NCBI RefSeq assembly: GCF_947623445.1
Contig: NC_135241.1
Coordinates: 126,501 to 190,500, forward strand
From: Clavelina lepadiformis
Taxonomy: Eukaryota > Chordata > Ascidiacea > Aplousobranchia > Clavelinidae
Direction: 5' to 3'
DNA: 64,000 nucleotides
Of this stretch, positions 23,286-34,310 are shown one piece after another (positions within the stretch are counted from its first letter, which is position 1; each line of letters opens with the position of its first letter). The translations under genes were made by a program, and so were the position numbers. The notes under the pieces are model-generated. The model was not told where the DNA came from. It did not search any database and worked only from the letters and a program-made list of their open reading frames with translations.

Positions 23286-24216
23286 CACTCGAACTGACGG
23301 TTACGTCGGAACCACCGCTGATAATTCCGGAATCCGTCAAAGTTAAACTTGAAGTCTGGTCAACTTTCGGTGATGACGTCATCCAATCGTGATTTCTGAT
23401 ATCATTAAGACGTAATCTTTTGCTTATGTCGTAATAAAGGATTTTTGACACAAGGTCGCGATATTTTGGGTTCATTTTCTTCTGATCCGGAAATTGCAGA
23501 GAAGACGTTTTTTGATCTTTCAATAATCTTCCAATGCTGGAATCCCTGAAAGGCATCAAAGCAAAGAACATGATGAACAAAATAACGCCCAAACTCCACA
23601 GGTCCGGAACAAAAGCTTCATACGCGACGCCTCTCAAAATTTCAGGAGCCGCGTAAGCAGCGCTGCCACAGAATGTCTCGCTCAAATCGCCTTCGTTCAT
23701 TCTCCTCGCAAATCCAAAGTCGGCAATTTTTATGCAGTTTGACTGGGTCAGCAATACGTTTTCACATTTCAAGTCCCGATGGACGATATTGTTTGTGTGG
23801 AGATAGTCGATGCCCTGGCACATTTGGCTGAAGTATTTGTGCGTTTCTACCTCGTTAAGGGCTCCCTTCGTCAGCACCCTCTCTAGCAGGTCGCCGTGGG
23901 CAGCCTTTTCAAGACACATGTAAATTTTGTTGCCTTCAGTAAAAACCTCATACATTTTTATAATGTTGTCATGAACCATCGCTCCCATTAATTCGGCTTC
24001 ACGCGGCCAAAACCTTTCCAGAAAATTCTTGGGTGCGGTTGTTCTATTGATTATTTTGATTGCAACCGGCAGCTCTTCCGAAGTTCCGGGCTTTTTCCAT
24101 ATCGCTGATTTTACTTTGGAAAAACTGCCCTCGCCGATAACTCTGTCCAACTTGAAGCCTTTTTCTTGTAAAATATTTTCATCAGATAAAACTATGGAGT
24201 TATTTATTTTTCCCAT
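23281..24216 (-). CDS. TSSK: Testis-specific serine kinase (TSSK)-like, single exon
   Basis: Intronless 311-aa Ser/Thr kinase from the Met at 24216 (MGKINNSIVL); the frame stays open 28 codons further to a Met at 24300, but the inner Met fits the family. Kinase motifs: GEGSFSKVK loop, VAIK lysine, HRDLKCENVLL catalytic loop, DFGFAR, AAYAAPEIL, DLWSLGVILF. The order and the wording FCGSAAYAAPE and HRDLKCEN are typical of TSSKs in the CAMK group, which are usually intronless and act in spermatid differentiation. The P+1/helix F linker reads GVAYEAFVPDLWS where most TSSKs have a Tyr-Asp/Pro-Lys-type sequence. The C-terminal ~25 residues are Ser/Thr-rich. Which TSSK paralogue it is cannot be told by eye. 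Confidence 0.9.
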   Translation of the reverse strand: MGKINNSIVLSDENILQEKGFKLDRVIGEGSFSKVKSAIWKKPGTSEELPVAIKIINRTTAPKNFLERFWPREAELMGAMVHDNIIKMYEVFTEGNKIYMCLEKAAHGDLLERVLTKGALNEVETHKYFSQMCQGIDYLHTNNIVHRDLKCENVLLTQSNCIKIADFGFARRMNEGDLSETFCGSAAYAAPEILRGVAYEAFVPDLWSLGVILFIMFFALMPFRDSSIGRLLKDQKTSSLQFPDQKKMNPKYRDLVSKILYYDISKRLRLNDIRNHDWMTSSPKVDQTSSLTLTDSGIISGGSDVTVSSSE

Positions 24217-24639
24217 TAGCAAGGTTGAAATTTTTAATAAAATATCAAGATTAAAATATTTACCAGAAAGGTATCTAAGCAAATCTTTGTGACGAAACAA
24301 ATGATATTATTTCCCAGCTTGCCGGATGCCATATTTCATCCTGACGTTCGTATATGACGTCATTGTTTATGCATCTAAATTTCTGGGCTGGGCGATTTTT
24401 TCCAACTTGCCTTGAATTGAAAAAGTTTCTTGAAGCTTCATAAGTTTACATTTTATACAAAAGATTTTGATTTGAGCCGTGCGTTGTGCCCTCGTACCTG
24501 GTCGCCAGCCAGTTAGGAGTGCGCTGTATGTGAGTGAAGTGGACATCTGCAAGGAAGAACGCCATGCAGCCAGTTTTCAGTTGTCAGCATGTTTGAAGGC
24601 AAAAGCGGACAATACCGGTCGGTCATGTTGTAAATGGGG

Positions 24640-24870
24640 CCCCGACGTAATCTATCCTAGTTCTTCGTTGACAAGTTTCTTCTATCGGATCGAGACATGT
24701 CAAAACTTGTGCCAACATAGCGAGCTCATTGTCGGCTCGGCTCCAGCACTTGTCTTGCTATAATGCGGCCTGTGTTCCATGTTCGATACCCAGTGGCGCT
24801 ATACCATTGTAATACCCTTGGGCAAGGCATTAACGACACTTGCACCTTGTGAACAGTTCTAAATTCGGGC
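24640..24870 (+). repeat. Probable SINE (tRNA-like head, L2-type tail)
   Basis: Holds a B-box-like GTTCGATACCC near 24781, followed about 50 bp later by CCCTTGGGCAAGGCATTAAC, the tail motif typical of many animal SINEs that borrow an L2/CR1-type LINE 3' end. No clear A box or target duplication found, so the ends are approximate. Confidence 0.45.
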
Positions 24871-24884
24871 AATATGCAAAATAA

Positions 24885-25205
24885 AAAGGCTGCCAGTATT
24901 TCACCGAAAAAAATTTGAAGCTATTTTTTGCAGTTTCAGGTTAACCTAACTTTAATGTTGTAACGGGCTTAATGTAGAAGTGCACGACCAAATGACGTCA
25001 CAATTTGAGTAGCTGGAGTTTAGTATACAAATGTATCCTGTGGTTGTGCACTGCTCCACTATATAATAAATCCAACTGCAATAGAACCTTAAATGGCTAA
25101 AATCAACTTTTTGCAAGTTACCCTTTCTAACCTACCCGACTCTCTTTGACAACAGGCTGCGTGACCAACATACTGTGGAATAGTCACTCTCTATAAAACA
25201 AAAAA
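24885..25205 (+). repeat. Dispersed repeat, plus-oriented copy
   Basis: Begins near GGCTGCCAGTATTTCACCG and includes GTTAACCTAACTTTAATG, AAAATCAACTTTTTGC and GGCTGCGTGACC. The same blocks appear at 48835-49000 in the same orientation and at 62280-62720 in reverse, so this is a family of at least three copies in the window. No coding. Confidence 0.65.
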
Positions 25206-26448
25206 AAAATTTTTTGTCACGTTCCGAATTTGTACTGCGACTAAGCCTAGAAGGGGGAATCATAGTCGAGTTTATCGAGAAAAGACTTTACTCAGCCCAA
25301 CAGCGAAGGTTATGACATCAAGTACCTGTAGTTTGTCGTCATAAAGCATGGAATGACGCAACTTTGATGGATTTTACAAAGTTTTGAACTCTCAGTGCTC
25401 TGAGTATTAATGATGTTTTCTGAAATTTCTGCATATCATTCTAGTCAACACAGTAACATGAGATTTTGACTTTACCACACCCTGGGAAGTTTGCAACTGT
25501 TGAAAATCGTGTCACCCACGCCTACATGAACATTTTAGATCCCAGCCTAGTAGCTGATTAACTCCTGGTAGTGATTTTAACTTGGAAGAGTTGGTCACAT
25601 GCACACTTTGTTTTTCAGTTCCTGGCAGTTTATGTAACTATCATTAAAATCTAAGACATGAAAGATGTTTTTATTAAACTGGTAGACCACGGTGTTATTT
25701 TTATTTGAAAGCAAAACACAATAGTTGTTTACTTTTAATATTACAAGTGTGGCCACTTTTGGTAGTGAAGACCTGGAATATAAATGCATCACGTAGTTGT
25801 ACATTTCTGCACTAGACCATAAATTTACTGTTTTACAACCGCGCTTAATTTGACATGTAAGTTGTAACAATGGTTTGAAAAGATGTTTCGTATGGTATAT
25901 CATTAAATTTAGTTTTAATATATGGCAAATAGCAGTGGGAGGTATTACATTTAGAAGCAAAATTTGGTTTCAGAATCTTTGATTTGAAGATAAACCCGTC
26001 ATCCAGGTAAAAATTCGTCAAAACCTTTAAACCGAACCAAATATATTTGTTTGGAAGAAAATGAGCATAAGGCAGCATTATTTACAACATTACACGTTGT
26101 GTTTCTGACCGGTCTGCCTGTATGGCGGAAAAGAGATGGTTTAAGCATAGGTCAGGGGCAGTTAAATATCTTTGAAATTAATGTGGCCATGAACTTGATG
26201 GTTGCCTGTGCACCACGATGGAAAGTTTGCAAAATGTGCCAAGGATTTTAGATTTATCATCACTTTGTTATAAATAATGATCCTTGTGTGGGGAATTTCT
26301 CCATAAACGCCGTAAATTTTCCAAACTGTTCAATCTGACATAAACTAACTATCAATTCACTGCATTTTTAGTTAATTTCTTCTAGCGTAATTTTATGATC
26401 AGGTTGTAAAATTTTATCGAATAATGTGTTGATTGTTGCATAATAATC

Positions 26449-29400
26449 ATGGATAGAGAGCCAATTTCGCCACTTTCACCAAATTCCCAAATCAGCAACG
26501 ACTTGCAGTCTCTTGACTTGGCCGACAACCTCCAGTTTTATTTTCAAGTTGGATTCTTTCGAGAAACCGTGATTGTTCCCCGCAACCAACTCACCATCGT
26601 CGCCCTGAAGGAGCTTGCCTGTGCTATCCTGGAGAAGCAGGTAGGGTGCCTAGGTATGGCTTGCTGCTCTACTTCAGCTATGCCCAGCCCTGGTTAGAAG
26701 TTTATGTTACTGTGTATGCCCAGTAGTGAGCCCAACTAAAAACTTTTAATGAGCAGCAAACAGTTGTCAAGAATACATTGGCATTTTGCATTGTAGTGAT
26801 TGGGCTTGCCTGCTACTCAATAATAACAACCAAGGAGATGTGGTCAATTTGTAACTGAATAGTTATTCAAACATTTCTGAGTAGCATAGACTTTACATTT
26901 GTGGTATATACTTTTCAGAAATGTGGTGGTTCGGGTTAAACAATCTCATTCTTTTGTCAGAGTTTGGTATTTTTATTTCTATGTGTCAAATACATCTAAG
27001 GAAAGGTTTTATTTTATTTTGAAAACAGTTCTGACTTCAGTTTTCCATTTTGAATTAACAATTCCTTGTAGCAGCGGTAGATTTGCCTCAATGCAGCTGA
27101 GTGAATGTCGGGGTAGCGTTGAGGAAGTGTCTGACAAGAATTATTGCTTTTTGTGAAGTAAATGCCTTTGGCAAGCGAGCTTATAAGCGATCAGCTTACT
27201 GCCACTGCAATCAACATATCATATTTCATCTTGTAGTTTCTTATGCAATGCATGAGCTGACATGGTCTTGTGTAAAATAATTTTGTAGCAAAAGTTGAAT
27301 AAATTGGAACAGAATTTAGTTTTGAATGGCAACATTTTCAACTCAAGTTTTGTTTATCTTGTGTAGTTTAGGTAACATAGAATGCTCTTATGAATGGAAT
27401 AAGATTGTTCTGAGATAACTGTGCTGTGATATTTTATAAGTTTTTTGCAACTGGACAGTGACCAATTGCGTGTGTCTATTTTTAGTTTCCTCAAGCACAA
27501 ATCTGCGTTCGTTTAGCCGACAAGATTCATCTTTTCCAACATGACACAAGCTCGGAGAATGTTCTCAAATTGCTTCACAGTGTGGATGATCTGAGGCACC
27601 GAGCACTGGTGGAGATCGTGCTTTCATGTGAGATCCGCTTCATCGTGTTTGTGTTTTGTGCCTTTTGTTTACACAAACGTCAGTCACACTGCTATCTATG
27701 ACTCATTTTGTGATTAACACAATGCTTGTGTAGTCTTTGTGCTGCTCTATGTGCAACTTATAAAATCATCACCTCGTGGCTTTTACATATCTGTCCAACA
27801 CCAGTGTTTCATTGTGTTAACATCTTCAATATAATAATGATGTGAAAACATTTTTGTAGCTGAGTTTGGTGGCGAAAGCATACAAATTTGTCCACATGAC
27901 TTGAGCGTTCATTCCTACCACACGCCTGCATTTTGTGATTTCTGTGGCGAGATGTTGTGGGGAATAATTCGGCAAGGACTACGGTGCAAAGGTGAGTTAT
28001 TTCTGTGACAAATGTTTGCGGAACGTTGAACTAAGTTCCTGGTGCGCAGGTTGCGGGCAGAATTACCACAAGAGGTGCGCATATAAGATTCCTAACGACT
28101 GCAGTTTGGCTCGCAAGAGAAAGGCGTCGTCGACGAGCTCGTTGCAGAATGGAGCAGTCACTCCACAGGAGTCCGTCCCCACGGTTCGTTTGCAATACAA
28201 TAGAAATATAACTCAACTGTGTTATTATAAATTGCTTTAGACCAGTCACTCTCGTACTGGGATTGCCATTATTTCAAAAACTGTTTTCCACTATTTACAT
28301 TCTGCTTAAAAAACTTGTCATGAATGAACATTTACCACAGTGCTGTGGAATGCTTGTATGTCCAAGCCCAGTAGTGTTGGTGATACACATGCAGACAACC
28401 TAAAGGCTCCAGTACTTAAATATCAACGTCATCTTAATTCCTTTTCAACAAACCTGATCTAATTCACTTTTCTTTCTCCTTTTTGTTTTTAAGGCGATGC
28501 ACCACTTGTGTGGAAATATGTCTTCTTTAAGAAAGCAAATATTTGAAAACATGACATCAGCATAGATTAGTTGATGACATTCAGCGAATAATTCATGCTT
28601 TCTCTTTTTAAAGACTCTTGATAATAATAATTCGTTGTAAGATGTGTTAAGACGATTTTTGCTGATTTGTAGATTCATTGTTGATATTGTGCAATGTTGT
28701 TGCCGTTGAAGCAGCATAAATATTAAGTGGGTGCCCGATTGCTCTGCCGGTTGTGGGTCAGCAAATAGCCATTTGTTAGGTTTAGTCGCATGGATGACGC
28801 GCGCTTACTTTCGTCGAAATTTCACAATTATTATAACATTATTGACATCCCTCACTAGCAAGGCAGTAATCGTTGTCTTTCATTCATCTGAAAAATAATG
28901 CTGCAGAAAAACTTGAAATTTTTTTGGTACCAAACTTTTGCAATTACTTCAACAAGTGAAGAGACGCATGTGCATGAACATTCCCCGGCAATTGTTTTCT
29001 TTGTGCAGGTCAATCTGAAGAGCCACGGAAGTCGAACTTACTCGTGCCGACCTCTGTGGCAGGAAGGACTCCAGAAGATAAAGATCCCACACAGCTTTGA
29101 AGTATATCACTATATCTATATCACTATATCAAGTATATCTTCGACTCGAAGTATATCACTCATGTTGCAGTAAAACTTTCATTGTTAGATTCACACGTTC
29201 ACGCGACCCACTGTCTGCGGCCATTGCAAGAAGCTCTTGGTCGGTTTGTACAAGCAGGGAAAGCAGTGCAAGGGTGAGAGAATACTTTCTATTTTGTTCA
29301 GGTTAAATATTTTAACTCTGCTTGCCATGTAGATTGCAAGTTCAACATCCACTCGAAGAAGTGTGAAGCAGAAGTCCCCGACAACTGTCCTGGCGAGGAC

Positions 29401-32400
29401 CGCTACGGTGAGCCTCCTTGCTCTTGGAATCCTTTGTGTAGTTTTTATGATATTAAATATTTATATTTTGTGCCAACGCCATAAATTATGTAATGAAAGT
29501 GTGTTGGTTCTCTGCTACGAATTAGCAAAGCAAGTGCCCCGCCTGCTGTTTAGTGACAAGATTTCCGTCGAGCAAAATAATTCAAACAAAGTTTGTGATC
29601 CATCTGGCTCATGATTATTCACATATTTGTCGTTGAAATATGATTGGATGCCATTCAATGCTTAGCTTGCCGTCATAGATAATCTCAACTTCAATGTGAA
29701 CTCTTAACGTTGTTCGTTACGAGTCGGGTGAAGTCAGTTGCAGTGTCTTGCCATGATACTGAGCAGCCCCCTGTCCACTCTGTGGCTGCTGAAGACCGAT
29801 TTGTCTGCAACTTTCTTCGAATATATTTATCTCCACAAAGCAGATAAGAATTTGAACACACAAAGCCCAGCATGTTGACATAACAAGCCATGAATCCTGC
29901 AACACGCTACTCATTGCGTTGAACTATTTCTCAAAATATTTTTCAGCTGAATCTGAGGCCGACACTGAAGTAACGGAGATGGACATTGACCAGAGCGACG
30001 AGCTTGAGTCGTCCATCAACAGTGAAGAGCTAGAAGACCACAACGCCGTTGTGGACCCAGAGTACGTCCATTGATTTGTTGCACTTGGGTCATCGTGGTC
30101 ATGAGATTTGTCTCTTTAGGTCCGAAGTTCAGAACATTCGATTGATGCGCGTCGTGCAGTCGGTCAAGCACACCAAGAAGAGATCCAACTCCGTCATCAA
30201 GGAGGGGTGGCTCATTCATTTCACCAACAAAGACCAAATGGTTCGTTCATAGAAGCCATATTTTATTGATAGATCATAGCAGCTGAAGTCATGCCAGGTC
30301 AAACATTGAGTATCACTTAATGCTGTGCTGTATATTTCATGGTGCTTATGATAAATACAGTTGAAACTTTCCAGCCATCACAGCATGGCCGCGTGGTAAT
30401 AATCCCATCTTTAACATGGTGCTTATGTTATTGTGAGCCTGGACATTAGAGCAGTTGTTCAATGTTTCAGCGCAAATGTCACTTCTGGAGGTTGGATTCA
30501 AAGTCAATAACAATGTACCAGCGGGAAACTGGCGTCAATTATTACAAGGTAACTCGTCATAAGCGCGCTGTCGCCCCGGGGCACGGACGATTGCATAATA
30601 ACCAACTTGATGAATACTTCAATGTTCAGGAAATTTCTTTGAGTGAAATCTTGAGCATCGTTCTCGTCTCGCAAGCGGAGCCGGGGCTTCCCCCGCACTT
30701 TTTTAAAATATTGACGTCAGGCCTCGAACTTCTTGTGAGTGACGACAGCGGGGAAAGGTAATTGCGTCGGTTGGACGGTTGTTACCTCACAATGTATTTT
30801 CTTAAAATTGTTTGATGTCAGATCCCAGAACGTAGTAGAGTGGCACAACCTCATATTCCAGGCGCTCAACCCCGTAGATAGACCGGCCGGAGTGAAGAGA
30901 AGTAAGAATTTGTTAAATATGATGTCTATGTGGTTGTCAATTCCTTAATCGGGGGAATATTTTCTTTACCTTAGAAGTCTCGGTGATGATCTCGCTCACC
31001 AAAGACCCAGAAGAAGAAAAGGCGACAGATATAAGCCAGGTTTGTGACGTCATAATTTAAATGAGGACGTAATAAATTCCATAACGTGTCGTTGTGCGTC
31101 AGCTGTACCAAGTCTTCCCGGACGAGGTCTTGGGGTCAGGGCAGTTCGGAATCGTCTACGGCGGCAAACACAGGAAGCGCGGCTTCGACGTCGCCATCAA
31201 AGTTGTCGATAAGAAGCGCTTCCAGCACAAGGAAGAGAGCCAACTCCGACACGAGGTTCAAATACTGGAGGTAGGTTCCTATGTAGTCATCAGCTCATAT
31301 TCACATGTCTCGCGTGTTGACAACTTGCGATGCGTCAATAATCATAAAACGTTCCAGTGCTTGAACCAACCGGGCATAGTGAAGCTCTACAACATGTTTG
31401 AGACTCCGGAGCAGGTGTTCGTGGTGATGGAGAAGTTGAGAGGAGACATGCTTGAGATGATCCTCTCTAGCGAGAGGGGAAGACTCCCAGAGAGGATCAC
31501 CAAGTTCCTCATCTCCCAGGTCTGTACGATTTTTTCTCCGCGTTAAATCCTGAGTTCTTCGTTTAACCTCAACAGCTCGCTTTGTGCAGATTCTTCTCGC
31601 CCTGCGATACCTTCACAAGCAGAACGTCGTCCACTGCGACCTGAAGCCGGAGAATGTCCTCCTTGCATCGGACGACCCTCTACCGCAGGTGATGCTTTAT
31701 GTGGCTCGTTCACATGGAATTGGATCAAAACCGAAATCAATTTGACTCTCAATCATGAACAAACTCATGGGCGCCCTCCTGTGTTGGCGCTTGCTCCCCC
31801 TTAAATGGTCGGATATCACCTTCCATGACCCGCCTTGTTTGTTCTCACGAATCTCAACCTTGAATATTAATCTACTTTGCTCGAAGTAGAAAATCCAAAG
31901 CAAGTGGATCGACTTTCCGCTGCTATGCCCGACCATTAGCAGAGCGGTTGTGAGAGAGTTTTAAGCAACAGACCGATCGATATCTTACGCGATGACAAGT
32001 TAAGATTTCTTTCCTGTCAAGTTCTGTCGCGAAGCCGTGGTAGCAGACTCAGTCCACAACAACTTTCATAAGATTGTTACGTGAGCTTCGAAATAACATG
32101 AAAAATATTAACTAAGCTTTGATTTATAAAAATTAACTTATAAATAAAAACGCCTGTGAACCGCTTCCCTTGTAACAGTCGTGCTTTCTTCATTCATGTT
32201 CATCCGTTGTTCTCGCAGTAGAGCGCCGTAACTGATGCCTCGTTCGTAGCTCGAGCCACTGCTCCTGTTGCTAGCAGCGGCACGTTTTCATCATGGTGCG
32301 CCAATGGCAATAAATGACCAAACGTTCAAAGTTTCATGGTTAAATCCACTTTGATCCGGGGCGAGAATTAATCGATACTTATCACCGGCAAAATCGATTA

Positions 32401-33275
32401 CAATTCAAGTTACAGCAAATTTTGTCGCGAATAAATTCAACACTTTTGATGTCGGTGTCGAACGAGTTCTTATTTAATCAATTACTAAAGAGAAATCTTC
32501 GATGTAGGTCTGTGTTAGATTTAACCTGAGCGTTATTTTTATTTTCAGCTCAAACTCTGTGACTTTGGATTCGCCCGAATCATCGGACAGAAATCTTTTC
32601 GGCGCTCCGTGGTCGGGACGCCCGCCTACCTCGCCCCCGAGGTACTTCGGAAGGAGGTGACATATATGGTCATGCGAGCATCCTGCTTCTGAAGTTAACC
32701 GACGCAAAAATGATGACCGTTAATTTTTAGAATTACAACCGTTCGCTCGATATGTGGTCGGTGGGAGTGATCATCTACGTCAGCCTGTCGGGGACTTTCC
32801 CGTTTAACGAGGACGAAGACATTAACCAGCAGATCCAGAACGCCGACTTCATGTACCCGCCCACCCCGTGGAGGGAGATGAGCCCGAAATGTAGGCTCAC
32901 TTTGTTCATCTTGTTAATTGTGATAATCGCGTTGATTGAATACTGATAAAAATTTAATTCTGGCAGCGATAGAGCTGATCAGTTCCTTGCTTCAAGTAAA
33001 GAAGCGAAAACGACCGAGCGTGGACAAAGCTCTTTGCCATGAGTGGCTCCAGGTAATGTGTGTGATTAAATAAACATCTGATCAAGCTTAAACATCTCGT
33101 CCAAAATCAACTGTTTCAGGACTACCAGACCTGGGTTGACTTGCGCCATCTAGAGACTGTTGTGGGCAAGCGATATTTAACACACGAGAGTGATGATGAG
33201 CGTTGGGAAGCTTATCGACGAGCGCACGACCTTGAAATGGTCGCTGAACAACAACACTTGTCAGCTAGCAGTTAA
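26449..33275 (+). CDS. PRKD: Protein kinase D (PRKD/PKD)
   Basis: Twenty exons join in frame to 792 aa: 26449-26640, 27486-27627, 27860-27991, 28050-28183, 29009-29101, 29189-29273, 29333-29407, 29947-30061, 30120-30240, 30471-30548, 30630-30757, 30822-30901, 30975-31039, 31103-31270, 31358-31519, 31590-31688, 32549-32656, 32731-32890, 32967-33052, 33120-33275. Order: ubiquitin-like N-terminus ([11 protein letters not shown]), two DAG-binding C1 domains ([32 protein letters not shown]), an acidic linker, PH domain ([26 protein letters not shown]), then the CAMK-type kinase (GSGQFG; Lys513; HCDLKPEN with Asp607; DFG at 628). The activation loop [17 protein letters not shown] keeps both PKC-phosphorylated serines (639, 643). 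PKD links DAG/PKC signals to Golgi vesicle fission and nuclear targets. The tail ends LSASS, without the PDZ-binding VSIL-type end of vertebrate PRKD1/2. It is probably the single invertebrate orthologue of PRKD1-3. Confidence 0.97.
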
Positions 33276-33380
33276 AACTCTCACTGTCTCTCCCTTGTAC
33301 AGCTGCAATGCAGTAGTTTCGCTTTCTTATTGTGCAATCTGTAATTTTGAACTAACGGCTTGTGCCTTTTTTTGGTGGCA

Positions 33381-33386
33381 AATAAA
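33381..33386 (+). promoter_or_regulatory. AATAAA poly(A) signal of PRKD
   Basis: Canonical hexamer 105 bp after the PRKD stop and just before the convergent GINS1 gene, which leaves only about 125 bp between the two stop codons. Confidence 0.75.
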
Positions 33387-33401
33387 CGTGTAGAAAAGCT
33401 T

Positions 33402-34310
33402 TCATGCGACTTGTTTTAATATTCCTTGTCTGATGAAGCGCTCACACTGAGACCTCGGCAGAAAATGCATCGAGTTTTTCTTGAGTAAGATTCTTGACCC
33501 GTCATCGAGTTCAATCTCACCTCGATCTTCGACGCATCGGACTTCAATGAACACGTTTTGTGGAGGCTTTAGATCCTGAAGACAAAAATACAACAGAACC
33601 CAACACTAGAGGGTGAAAGTCAAAGCACCTACCTGAGTTAAATCCAAGCCCCTTGGTCCAATTGATCTCATGTACGACGAGAGTGACCTGTTGTAGTTGG
33701 AGAACCATTGCCCCTAAAAAGTCATGTTTAGTGGATTGCTTGGGAAGTGTAAAGGAACAGGTTTCTTATAAACACCTCTTTCTCTGACATATTCCCTCGG
33801 ATGTCGGGAGGTAGAACGCTTCCAAATTCCCACCTCATGTCTCGAATCTTCATCAATCTGTTGTACCTGGGCAACACGCAAGTAATGAATGAGACATGTC
33901 ATCTGCTCACAATCCATGCAGAAGACCATACAAGTAGGCGAGAAGACATCTCTTGTTTCGCTGCAAACTGTCGTGTCGGACCTGGATCGCCGTCAGTGAG
34001 CTTTGATCCGAGTCGTTCTGAACAACCTGGGCCCTGCAAAACAACGATCACTGCTGAGCTGTCTGATGTACGTGAGGTCATCACTCTACTCATACACATC
34101 TTCTTGATTTGCTTCATAAAGAATCTGCATCTCCTCCAGGATCTGACGGACCACATCCTCCTGCAAAAGCATAAAAATCTTATTCTTCTTCCAAAGATCC
34201 CATGGCAGCCACAAATTTTATTTTCCTCCACCTACGTTGTATGGACCTAAAGTTCCATCCCTGCTTCTATGCAATTCCCGAATCAGATCGATTGCTTTTT
34301 CACCAAACAT
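33402..34310 (-). CDS. GINS1: GINS complex subunit PSF1
   Basis: Six exons give 197 aa (human 196): 34236-34310, 34090-34160, 33932-34033, 33776-33866, 33633-33713, 33402-33575. Matches PSF1 over its whole length: start [15 protein letters not shown], then [83 protein letters not shown] and the C-terminal B domain ([30 protein letters not shown]). GINS joins Cdc45 and MCM2-7 in the CMG replicative helicase in the nucleus. The acidic spacer after LYEANQ differs from the vertebrate one, as expected. Convergent with PRKD. All exon phases agree and there are no odd changes. Confidence 0.96.

Larger units (their letters stand above)
24301..26448. other. Intergenic between TSSK and PRKD
   Basis: TSSK and PRKD diverge here, so both promoters should lie in this 2.2 kb. 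It contains a SINE-like element (about 24640-24870) and a dispersed repeat (about 24885-25205), listed separately. Open frames at 25595-26251 have no recognisable domains and are not called. Confidence 0.45.

Noticed and set aside
25595-26251. Open frames between TSSK and PRKD
   Set aside because: Composition looks like translated AT-rich non-coding DNA and no homology is recognised.
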